Shown: piece after piece, positions 26,247-34,068 of the stretch
Layout of the letters: the number at the start of each line of letters is the position of its first letter
How positions within the stretch are numbered: position 1 is the stretch's first letter
Assembly: GCA_903877385.1 (NCBI GenBank)
Contig: CAIRDP010000033.1
Location: 1 to 64,000 of the forward strand
Source: an uncultured Bacteroidales bacterium
GTDB taxonomy: Bacteria > Bacteroidota > Bacteroidia > Bacteroidales > FEN-979
Length of the DNA stretch: 64,000 nucleotides
Direction: 5' to 3'
Notes under the pieces: generated by a model
Database searches by the model: none
What the model saw: the letters and a program-made list of their open reading frames with translations, nothing else
What the model was told of the DNA's origin: nothing
Made by a program: the position numbers and the translations under genes

Positions 26247-26267
26247 TTTATCTATTTGGTTTCTTTG

Positions 26268-27464
26268 CTAAACTTCTATCTCCCCATTCATCAACCTCGG
26301 CAACAAAATATCCCGGGCCTCTTGGAGTTTTGAGTTTTGCTTTAAAAGGTTTTTAATGTGTAGAAAGTACGGTTTAACTCTTATGCCAAAATTCTGAATA
26401 ACAGGACTGTCTGGCAATAATATTGGCATTGCTTTTACAATTTTAGAGTTTATAGCTGTACCAATTGCAGATGTATTACCTAATGAGTCGTAAGGAAAAG
26501 TCTTTAAATAGAAGTAAATATATTCAAAATTCATTCTGGTCTCATTATCAATATTAAAATGAGCAATTGCTTCATTAGTAACCATTTCTTCTGTCGTAAT
26601 CGCAACCTTCCCTACCGTTAATTTGAAACTTAACAGGACTGTGTCTATTTGTGTCACGTTCATATTGAATTTCCCTACTGCATTTTCAGTTACTGTTTCA
26701 GTTGTACCCAAAATAAAAACAGAAGAATTGTTTATATCTTTAATTGAAACCCATTTAATACCAGAATCACTATCATTAAACCATTCTTCTTGTCCGCGAG
26801 GTGGTGTCTTACCAATATTAATTCTGAATATCTCATCAGCTCTTTGAACTGTCCATCCTTGTGGTAATTGATTAACTTCATTGGAGGGTTTGAAGAACCC
26901 AAATTCACCGATATAAATTAGCTCAGCAACTTCCTCCAACAATTTTATCCGCTTCAAATTGTTTTCTATCAAATGATCATAGGCTGATAAAATGGAGGCG
27001 ATGCGGCGTTGGGTTGGAAGGGGTGGTGTGGGTATTTTGAAGGTCAGCAGTTTTTCTAAACTTAAATTGTCTTGCGCTGCTCCAGTCGAAATACTTTTCA
27101 TTCGTGCTTGAAATACATCAAAAAAATACTTGACAAATCTCACATCACTTTTATTTTCATCAGACACAAAACCAATAACGCTATCAGGAAAACAGGCATC
27201 CATTCCGAGAATTGCAGTATCAGCAATGTTTGCTGCAATTGTAATGCATAATGTTCCTTCTTTCCAGAGTTTACTTTGTGCCAGTCCTGCTTCGTTGTAT
27301 GTTTGACTAAATGCTGTGATCCTGAAGTTTGCAGCTTTAATATCACCAGTCTGAATAAATGGATATTCACCACCATATAAATGCTCAGCATTTCTGGGTC
27401 TATGTCTTGATTTACCCCTTCCGATAAATCCTATTTCGTCTAATGATTTTTGTTCCCAGGTCAT
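26268..27464 (-). CDS. hsdS: Type I restriction enzyme, specificity subunit
   Basis: The 398-aa product has the two-TRD layout. Target domain 1 (about 1-150) starts MTWEQKSLDEIGFIGRGKSR. The conserved spacer helix is PLPTQRRIASILSAYDHLIE (about 152-171), continuing to KLLEEVAEL. Target domain 2 (about 200-350) starts PQGWTVQRADEIFRINIGKT, and the closing helix runs to the C-terminus (LQEARDILLPRLMNGEIEV). HsdS sets the recognition sequence of the HsdM2S methyltransferase and, with HsdR, of the restriction enzyme. Its ATG overlaps the upstream 99-aa gene by 4 bases. Confidence 0.93.
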   Translation of the reverse strand: MTWEQKSLDEIGFIGRGKSRHRPRNAEHLYGGEYPFIQTGDIKAANFRITAFSQTYNEAGLAQSKLWKEGTLCITIAANIADTAILGMDACFPDSVIGFVSDENKSDVRFVKYFFDVFQARMKSISTGAAQDNLSLEKLLTFKIPTPPLPTQRRIASILSAYDHLIENNLKRIKLLEEVAELIYIGEFGFFKPSNEVNQLPQGWTVQRADEIFRINIGKTPPRGQEEWFNDSDSGIKWVSIKDINNSSVFILGTTETVTENAVGKFNMNVTQIDTVLLSFKLTVGKVAITTEEMVTNEAIAHFNIDNETRMNFEYIYFYLKTFPYDSLGNTSAIGTAINSKIVKAMPILLPDSPVIQNFGIRVKPYFLHIKNLLKQNSKLQEARDILLPRLMNGEIEV

Positions 27465-27760
27465 ATCGCCAACCCTTTATTGTCAATAGAATCATTATCC
27501 CACATTTCACGGTAGGTGTGTATATAAAAAGCCGTTGCCTGCGGGTTGATGGTGAAATAATACCGACATAATTTTTTAAACAACAGGAGCATATTAGCAT
27601 CGAAACAAAAATCAAGAATGCCATCGAGCGTGTGTTCAATTCGATTCTGGTCGGTGGTCTCAGAAATAATTATGTTTTCAACCAACACAGAATATTCTGA
27701 AAGTGCTTGCCTGGCCAGATTTTGTTGGACAACTATCAGATCCTTAATTTCATCAATCAT
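27461..27760 (-). CDS. Small hypothetical protein between DUF1016 and hsdS
   Basis: The 99-aa product is mainly helical (NLARQALSEYSVLVENIIIS, TLDGILDFCFDANMLLLFKK) with a Cys/Tyr-rich segment (LCRYYFTINPQATAFYIHTY). It overlaps the DUF1016 gene by 8 bases and hsdS by 4, which indicates strict co-translation in the type I operon. Small ORFs of this kind are found between hsdM and hsdS in other Bacteroidota loci as I recall. Their function is not known to me. Confidence 0.7.
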   Translation of the reverse strand: MIDEIKDLIVVQQNLARQALSEYSVLVENIIISETTDQNRIEHTLDGILDFCFDANMLLLFKKLCRYYFTINPQATAFYIHTYREMWDNDSIDNKGLAI

Positions 27761-28940
27761 TGTTTTGGGTTATCTGGCCGGGGGCCAATGCTTCTTCAAT
27801 TTCTTCGATACTTGGCAAACTGCCCTTGAAATTGTCGGGCAATGCCCGGGTGAGTTTGTAATCAGAAATACCGATGGGCTTGTTGATGTCTTTGAGTGAA
27901 TATTCAGCGAACAGTTTGTCTTTGCCCTGGCATAAAATAAGTCCAATGGTTGGTTGGTCGGTGGTGTGTTTGAGCATATCATCAACAGCTGAACAGTAGA
28001 AATTCATTTTCCCGGCATATTCCGGAATAAAATCACCTTTCTTCAATTCAATAACTACAAAACAACGCATCCTGAGGTGATAAAACAACAGGTCGATATA
28101 AAAATCCTTATCGCTGATTTCCAACTTATACTGTCGTCCTACAAAGGCAAAACCAGCTCCCAGTTCCAGTAAAAACTTCTCTACATTCTTCACCAGGCCC
28201 AACTCGAGTTCCCTTTCGGTAAATGGCGCAGCCAGCGTCATAAAATCGAAGATGTAGGGATCCTTGAACAATTGTATTGCTAAATCGGATTGGGGTGGTG
28301 GTAGAACACGGTCAAAATTACTGACCACATGTCCCTGGCGGAGGTGCAATTGGCTTTTAATCATATCGACCAGGGTATCACGACTCCATCCATTAGCGAT
28401 TAATTGCTGCATGAACCAAAAGCGGATTGAAAGGTCTTTTACATTTTGGATGAGGATTATATGGTGAGCCCAACCAGTAAGGTTAATAAGTTGAATCTTG
28501 ATTTGCTGGTTATTCAATTGTGAAACAGGTAGTTTCGCAATTTCATTAAAGGATTTTGCAACGGATAGTTGCAAAATTGAAGGGTCCTCTGTTTTAGCCA
28601 CTGGCTGTGTCCAAATTGCCGGGTTTTCTAATTTTGCAACGGGCGGTTGCAAAATTACCATATCAGGATATTCCTTATAAAACACCAGCATGTTACCTAT
28701 GTTTCTTTCTGAAAAGCCCTTAACATCAGCCAGTTCATTTTTCAAATCTTTTGCCAGACGTGGGATTACTCCTTTTCCCCATCCTTCTTCTTACTGTCGA
28801 TGGTGTATGATCCTGCCAATATCCCAATAAGTGGAAAGCATTTCCGAATTTGCAGATAAATTGGCCCGCAATTGTCCCTGACGAATCCTTATTTTAATTT
28901 CGTCAAGCAAATTTTTATACAATATCAACGCTCCCTTCAT
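27753..28940 (-). pseudogene. DUF1016/YhcG-family nuclease gene with an in-frame stop
   Basis: Translation from the ATG at 28940, which overlaps the hsdM stop as ATGA, gives a normal DUF1016 N-terminus: GALILYKNLLDEIKIRIRQ and later STYWDIGRIIHHRQ. A TAA at 28791-28793 (codon 50) follows, and then the same frame continues with EEGWGKGVIPRLAKDL and the rest of the family sequence. The C-terminal PD-(D/E)xK domain is intact (DKDFYIDLLFYHLRMRCFVV, then IELKKGDF). A single base change explains the stop. A shorter protein of 330 aa could still start at the ATG at 28745. A VAK-x-x-x-P repeat-like linker (QPPVAKLENP, QPVAKTEDP) lies in the middle. Without the N-terminal helices, binding to partners may be lost. 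Confidence 0.75.
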
Positions 28941-31009
28941 AAAATCATACCCTTAAAATTTTCAGAAATCGCATTTGCTAAAGCAATGGCTTCTTCATTC
29001 AATCCCTCCAACTCGATATGTATCTCCCTGAGGCGTTCTTCATAGTCAACGCCATCATCAGTAGCGGCATCCACACCAACATATCTTCCCGGACTAAGGC
29101 TCCAATCTTTGGTTTCAATGTCAAATTGGGTTACGACTTTGCATAATCCTTCCACATCAGTATAACTGCCGGCGGGGAAACGGCTTTGCAGCCAGTGGGC
29201 TTGTCTCCAAAAGTATTCGGTTTCATGTAGCAGACCGGGTTCTTCTTCATCAGGGTTCCCGCTGAGTTGTTGTTGCAAGGCTTTCAGTTGATCGAGCTGT
29301 ACTTTCAGGTTAAGTTCTTTCCAGTCTTTATTTTTGTTCAATTGGTGTTCTTTTGTGGCTATGGCGATGATATCCAGCAGTTGTTTGATGAGCTTATCCT
29401 GCGGTTTACGGAGTGTCTTGCATTGATGGGCAATGTTTTCCAATATCTCAATCTCGGCAAATACCTGGCTAATATCGGCTACCAGTTTGTTTTGTTGTTC
29501 ATACATACCCATTGCTTCTTCGAAAATCAACGAATCGGCAAATGACCTGGCATTCTCATTTTCACTGGCATATCTGATCGCAAAGCCAGTCACTGTTTTA
29601 ACCACTTTTTGCAATTGCTTTTGCAGTTCGGTAGTGGCATCGGCAGTTTGCCGTGCTAAATCTGCAGATGTTTCCATATAGCGTTTAACCGTAGCTTCAA
29701 ACTTCTCGGTATTGCCCCGATACAGGTTTACAATGCAAATGAGGTTTTGCAATTGCTCTAAGCTAAAATCGTTTACCTTGGAAGTTACTTTCCGGTAGAT
29801 TTTACGAGCATCGAGCATAAGGACCTGATCCTTTGTCTGCCTATTTTGTTCTTTAGACCGGTCGAAAAACCATAAGGTACAAGGCAATGAACGAGTGTAG
29901 AAAAAGTTATTGCCAATGGCCATCATTACATCTACGGCTCCGGTTTTTATCAATTTTTCACGGATTTCTTTTTCACTGTGGCCGGCATCGCTGGCCGAAG
30001 AAGCCATCACAAACCCTGCCCGGCCGGTGGGCTTCAGGTAATTGTAGAAATATTGAATCCAAAGATAATTGGCATTGTCGTTTTTCGGCAGGTTTACGAT
30101 GCCATCCAATATCAAACGAGGGTCCTTCTTGACTGTATCTTTTCCTTTATCAACCCCATCCACATTAAAAGGTGGATTAGCCATTACAAAATCACATCCA
30201 TGCAGCAGGTTGTGTTTGTCTTCATAAAATGTGTTTCCCTCTTGTATATTACCTTCCAACCCATGTACAGCCAGGTTCATTTTAGCAATCTTTGTATTAA
30301 CCTCGGCCTTTTCCTGTCCGTAGAAAGTAACTTTCTCTGCAGGTCGCGAACCTTCGCTTTCAATGAAATAGCCGGTTTGCACGAACATACCTGCAGAGCC
30401 AGTGGCCGGGTCGAATACTATACCATGATCGGGCTCAATTACATTCACAATGGTTTGGACTAGGCTCATTGGCGTAAAGAACTCGCCACCCTCCTGGGCG
30501 CCGGTCATGGCAAATTTATTGAGGAAATATTCGTATATCTTTCCAAAAAGGTCACCTTCGGCCTTCTGCATCACCTCTTTGTTGAAAATGCGTAGTAGTT
30601 CCCTCAGCAAGTCTTTGCTGAAAATGGAATAGTTCTTTGGCAACACGCCTTTGAGGTTATCGTATTCATCCTCAATTAACTTCATGGCATTGTCAATGGC
30701 ATCGCCAATGTCAGCGCTTTCGGGCAAAGAAACCAAATAATCAAATTGTGACTTATCGGGCAGGAACATCGAGTTCTTTTCTTCAAAATCCTTTTTGTTC
30801 AAAGGTCGTTTGCCCCGCTGCGGATGCATTGGCACCTCTTTTTCTACTTCAATTTTTACTTTTTGAAACCTGTTATAAGCATGTCTCAGAAATATCAGGC
30901 CAAGAACGGGCATTGAATATTCCGAAGCTGTTAGTTTGCTGTTTGCCCTGAGTTGGTCGGCGGCACGCCATAGTTCGGCTTCCAGCAGTCTTAGTTGTTT
31001 TCCTTGCAT
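28937..31009 (-). CDS. hsdM: Type I restriction enzyme, methyltransferase subunit
   Basis: The 690-aa product starts with the HsdM N-terminal helical domain (LWRAADQLRANSKLTASEYS). The N6-adenine methylase core follows: GEFFTP (175-180), motif I FDPATGSAGMF (199-209) and motif IV NPPF (278-281). The C-terminal 250 residues include long helices and a terminal domain (YWSLSPGRYVGVD-like in KDWSLSPGRYVGVDAA). It transfers a methyl group from S-adenosylmethionine to adenine in the site chosen by HsdS. It is the first gene of the operon, and the next gene (DUF1016) starts in its stop codon. Confidence 0.95.
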   Translation of the reverse strand: MQGKQLRLLEAELWRAADQLRANSKLTASEYSMPVLGLIFLRHAYNRFQKVKIEVEKEVPMHPQRGKRPLNKKDFEEKNSMFLPDKSQFDYLVSLPESADIGDAIDNAMKLIEDEYDNLKGVLPKNYSIFSKDLLRELLRIFNKEVMQKAEGDLFGKIYEYFLNKFAMTGAQEGGEFFTPMSLVQTIVNVIEPDHGIVFDPATGSAGMFVQTGYFIESEGSRPAEKVTFYGQEKAEVNTKIAKMNLAVHGLEGNIQEGNTFYEDKHNLLHGCDFVMANPPFNVDGVDKGKDTVKKDPRLILDGIVNLPKNDNANYLWIQYFYNYLKPTGRAGFVMASSASDAGHSEKEIREKLIKTGAVDVMMAIGNNFFYTRSLPCTLWFFDRSKEQNRQTKDQVLMLDARKIYRKVTSKVNDFSLEQLQNLICIVNLYRGNTEKFEATVKRYMETSADLARQTADATTELQKQLQKVVKTVTGFAIRYASENENARSFADSLIFEEAMGMYEQQNKLVADISQVFAEIEILENIAHQCKTLRKPQDKLIKQLLDIIAIATKEHQLNKNKDWKELNLKVQLDQLKALQQQLSGNPDEEEPGLLHETEYFWRQAHWLQSRFPAGSYTDVEGLCKVVTQFDIETKDWSLSPGRYVGVDAATDDGVDYEERLREIHIELEGLNEEAIALANAISENFKGMIL

Positions 31010-31197
31010 TTATAGTTTGATGGGTCTGGCAGGTTATATAAATTTCTTACAGTCCACAATGTTTCGGACCGTATAAAAATAACAAACTTTTACCTATCAC
31101 AAAAGGTTTAAATCCAAACTACCCTGCAGCGGCGGATGGCGTAAAGAAATGCTCCAGCGGGTTTGGCCAGTGCGAAAGTTTGAGACTGTCAAATGAA

Positions 31198-32067
31198 CTA
31201 TGGCCAATATGGTGCTGTAAAATTCCGAGGAATATTCAAAATATTCAAAACTTCGGCCTTGCCGAATGCCCCATTTCCTTTATTTATCTGGAATATTAAT
31301 CTATTTTCTTTGAATTTTCCCTTCAAACCGCTTATCATCATAAGGTTTTCCAGGCAGTTCCCTTTATCATCCTGGATGATTTTATAACGATCAGGTTTAA
31401 AAAGGTAATATGCTTCGTCAATATTATCCAGATTGTTTAATCCAGGGAACGAATCAATTGCTGGTGTTTCCAATGGGTGTTTGTCAATTTCTCTTTCAAG
31501 CTGGCTTAATACAACAATCGTAACATGATGCAATTCCGCACATTTCTTTAGTTTGGGTAATAAATCCGGCCTTGCATCTTCCTGCAACTGGTAATAATCG
31601 ATAAAAACCACTTTCACAGGTTTTTCAACCTGTTGGCGTCCCACAATTGAATGGAAAGTTTCGAAGGGTACCTTGCTCCTATCGCAAATAAAAACATTCC
31701 GTCTGGCATCTATTAGGTTCCTGCCATCTTGCGCTCTATGTTCTATATCTTGTTTCAAAGAAGGGGATGCATATGTTTCACCCGTTATATCCAGGAACCT
31801 CTTGATCAACTGTTTGGATGATAATTCGAGTGAGAAAACCAAAACTGGTATTTGAGGCGAATCTTTTATGAGCGATAACATCAGGCTTGTTTTACCCTGT
31901 CCCGGCCGGCTGCCGATCATCACTACCTTCCCGTTGCAATTACATAAATATTCCATGAATTCTGCAGGTTCCGGGAAAAAGCTGTCCTGGTAGTCCGATA
32001 TAAAACCATTGTAATGGTTGGCAAAGTCTGTAAAACTGAGTACACTGCCGATTTCACTTTCCATCAT
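31198..32067 (-). CDS. DnaB-like (RecA-fold) ATPase
   Basis: The 289-aa product consists of a DnaB C-terminal-like ATPase core. Walker A is IGSRPGQGKTSLML (about 52-65), Walker B is VVFIDYYQL (about 148-156) and a VLSQLER segment (about 181-187) resembles DnaB motif 3. The N-terminal primase-binding domain of replicative helicases is absent. It is coupled to the 101-aa gene upstream (one base between stop and start) and lies beyond the intergenic box at 32423. A replication function in the host is unlikely, and a role in a defence module is inferred. Confidence 0.75.
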   Translation of the reverse strand: MMESEIGSVLSFTDFANHYNGFISDYQDSFFPEPAEFMEYLCNCNGKVVMIGSRPGQGKTSLMLSLIKDSPQIPVLVFSLELSSKQLIKRFLDITGETYASPSLKQDIEHRAQDGRNLIDARRNVFICDRSKVPFETFHSIVGRQQVEKPVKVVFIDYYQLQEDARPDLLPKLKKCAELHHVTIVVLSQLEREIDKHPLETPAIDSFPGLNNLDNIDEAYYLFKPDRYKIIQDDKGNCLENLMMISGLKGKFKENRLIFQINKGNGAFGKAEVLNILNIPRNFTAPYWP

Positions 32068-32068
32068 C

Positions 32069-32374
32069 TTAGGTCTGTTTTACATGACATGGCACCAAAC
32101 GAAGAGTACTTCCTTCCTCATCAAAGTATTGGAAGCTAAGCAATGAATCCTCACGAATTAAAGTTGCTTTTGTGAACTTATAGTAACGTTGACCCCAATC
32201 ATCAAAATCTCCATCAACTTCATTAACAGCACCCTCCGTTTGAAAGAGTAAAATGAGATCATTCGGATATAATCTGATTGGATAAAAACCATCCTTCTCT
32301 TTTAACCAATACATACCATCATACATCAGGGTGAAATCAGTAATTTCCCTTGTCGTTTTTTCATCATCTTTCAT
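32069..32374 (-). CDS. Hypothetical 101-aa protein coupled to the DnaB-like ATPase
   Basis: I use the ATG at 32374. A TTG at 32407 also opens the frame. The product is small, acidic and beta-rich (LMYDGMYWLKEKDGFYPIRL, SFQYFDEEGSTLRLVPCHV) with no known motif. It ends one base before the ATPase start, so it is likely a dedicated partner. The box at 32423-32443 lies 49 bases upstream of the ATG. Confidence 0.55.
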   Translation of the reverse strand: MKDDEKTTREITDFTLMYDGMYWLKEKDGFYPIRLYPNDLILLFQTEGAVNEVDGDFDDWGQRYYKFTKATLIREDSLLSFQYFDEEGSTLRLVPCHVKQT

Positions 32375-32422
32375 AACAGCTTGTCTTTGTTTGTTAACGA
32401 AAATCAAAAGTAATATCTGAGC

Positions 32423-32443
32423 CAGACAAAGTATGTCGTTCTG
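32423..32443 (-). promoter_or_regulatory. Operator-like box, variant with perfect outer arms
   Basis: The core CAAAGTATGTCGT matches the boxes at 11408, 13638 and 34048. The outer arms differ from the others: CCAGA and TCTGG flank the 13-base core as a perfect inverted repeat. It sits upstream of the 101-aa gene. Confidence 0.5.
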
Positions 32444-32590
32444 GATTTAGCTATACAGCTTGCCGAACTTTTTGACACCTCCGTGCCCAATATCAGCATG
32501 CACATATCCAATATACTGAAAGAAGGAGAGTTGGCGCAAGTTTCAGTTATTAAGGATTACTTAACAACTGCAACTGACGGTAAGGAATAA
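32441..32590 (+). pseudogene. Remnant of a RhuM-family gene
   Basis: A plus-strand frame of 49 codons, LDLAIQLAELFDTSVPNISM followed by HISNILKEGELAQVSVIKDY and ending TTATDGKE before TAA, is the typical inner part of RhuM/virulence-RhuM proteins, which often sit next to type I restriction genes. Start, N-terminus and most of the C-terminus are missing. Interrupted on both sides, it is a decayed gene and not an active one. The upstream end merges with the operator-like box. Confidence 0.7.
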
Positions 32591-32596
32591 AGTTTT

Positions 32597-32659
32597 AAGT
32601 ACACAACCTCCAGGAATAAGTACATAACCCCCAGGAATAAGTACACAACCCCCTCACAG
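32597..32659. repeat. 21-bp tandem repeat, about three copies
   Basis: Units start at 32597, 32618 and 32639, with the form AAGTACACAACCTCCAGGAA then T. The first two units differ at few positions and the third is altered at its end. The last copy runs into the end of the DUF2779 gene. There are too few units and no unique spacers, so this is not a CRISPR array. Confidence 0.75.
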
Positions 32660-34009
32660 CATCGCTAGTATTTTTACCAAACTAAGCGTATCCATCTTGC
32701 AATACTCCAGTAGATTTGCCCGCTTTAGTCTTACTTGTTCTGGATCCTTATCATGATAGAGACTTTCATAAATGAGGCTGGCCGTTCCGCCTTCCTGTAT
32801 TTCAAGGTCCGAATAGGATAAATCTTTCACCAAAGCCGGTAAAACTGCCTTCAGGGAATAGGAATCATTCATGTCGGGGGTATACAAATGTTTTCTGCGG
32901 AAGGGAACCATCAGATCAGCCACCCGTTCAAACAGGCAATCGATACGGTCAGCATATTCCGGGTAATCCCGGGCAATCTCCCTGAGTCTTGTGTTTTCAA
33001 AGGCCTGGTTCCAAACAATAATGCTCCCATGTTCCCCTAACCGGGTCAAAAGGGATTGTATAAATTCCGGCCTTGGATCGGCCAGGGGTGTTCCAAGGTA
33101 ATCGTGATGTTCAACTGGTCCTTCTTTGGTTTGTTGAACATGCAATGAATACTGAAATGGTATTTGTTGGTAGGGTCGGCTTTCGTCATACATGGGTATG
33201 GCAAACTGTATCGCCTCGAAGTCCATGTAATACAAGGGGTATACAAGTTCCTCCAGAAACTCATCCAGTTCATCCTGGTCCCGATTGGCTGGCCGGGCTT
33301 CATTAGTATTTTCGTCTTCAGGATAGCTTTGCTCACAGAAGTCTATAAAATCACAGGGGAATGGATTCCCGCATTGGGGTCCCATGGCTATTTCCGGCAT
33401 TATACCTGCCTTGAGCATGTCCAACAGGGGGTATAGTCTCCCGGGTATAGCTGCCTGCATGGGCAGGATCCGCTCAGTCATCGATTCAATGGTAAACAAT
33501 TGATGCAGGTCCAGTTCCCCATGCCTCACATACTGGTTGTTCAGATGCACCAGCGATACACGCCTTAGTGGTAAACCCGAACGGGTGATCACATAGTATT
33601 GAAAGGCCACATCATTCACCTGGTAATCTTTGACGTGGGTAGATGCCTTCACCTCATAGGCGGCCCATCCATCGGCTTCCTTCACCAGGATGTCCATATA
33701 ACAAAGTGTCTCTCCGTCGCTGAAGGCAGCCTCATAGATTACGGTCTCACCGCTGTTGATCAGTTCGGCTGTATAGGCAATAGCCTCGGCAACCTGCCCG
33801 GGTTCGCCCCTACTGGCATCGATGCCTCCGGGGAAGAGTTGCTGGGCCAGGTATCCCACGCTGTGCCCGGTGTCAAAGATATGTTGCTGGGTATCGCTGG
33901 TTTCATCCCGTTCATCAGGTTGGTTAAAGTTTAACCAGAGTGATTTGGGGCATTGTGTACCGCGGATAAAAGAAGATTTGGAGATGAGGCGGTGTTCCAT
34001 GTTGTTCAT
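32654..34009 (-). CDS. DUF2779-family nuclease (Cas4-like plus DnaQ-like)
   Basis: The 451-aa product begins with a Cas4-like region: ISKSSFIRGTQCPKSLWLNF, then AAYEVKASTHVKDYQVNDVA (E-x-K), and later Cys residues in CGNPFPCDFIDFCEQSYPED that could hold an iron-sulfur cluster or zinc with Cys at the N-terminus. The second half is the DUF2779 RNase H-like exonuclease fold: LYYMDFEAIQFAIP (D-x-E) and LLEYCKMDTLSLVKIL (Asp near the end). It sits beside the NERD-helicase gene on the same strand and is preceded by the box at 34048. The pair would form a nuclease/helicase module. Confidence 0.8.
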   Translation of the reverse strand: MNNMEHRLISKSSFIRGTQCPKSLWLNFNQPDERDETSDTQQHIFDTGHSVGYLAQQLFPGGIDASRGEPGQVAEAIAYTAELINSGETVIYEAAFSDGETLCYMDILVKEADGWAAYEVKASTHVKDYQVNDVAFQYYVITRSGLPLRRVSLVHLNNQYVRHGELDLHQLFTIESMTERILPMQAAIPGRLYPLLDMLKAGIMPEIAMGPQCGNPFPCDFIDFCEQSYPEDENTNEARPANRDQDELDEFLEELVYPLYYMDFEAIQFAIPMYDESRPYQQIPFQYSLHVQQTKEGPVEHHDYLGTPLADPRPEFIQSLLTRLGEHGSIIVWNQAFENTRLREIARDYPEYADRIDCLFERVADLMVPFRRKHLYTPDMNDSYSLKAVLPALVKDLSYSDLEIQEGGTASLIYESLYHDKDPEQVRLKRANLLEYCKMDTLSLVKILAML

Positions 34010-34047
34010 TTCATTTTTGTAATGAACGGTAAAGATAGAATCATACT

Positions 34048-34068
34048 ACGCCAAAGTATGACGTGGTT
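34048..34068 (-). promoter_or_regulatory. Operator-like box upstream of the DUF2779 gene
   Basis: The plus strand reads ACGCCAAAGTATGACGTGGTT, preceded by CT. Arms ACTACG and CGTGGT, 11 bases apart, pair at five of six positions. It is 39 bases from the ATG at 34009 and touches the stop codon of the helicase gene. Confidence 0.6.

Noticed and set aside
32597..32659. Tandem repeat considered as a CRISPR array
   Set aside because: Units are contiguous with no spacers, there are only three, and no cas genes lie nearby.
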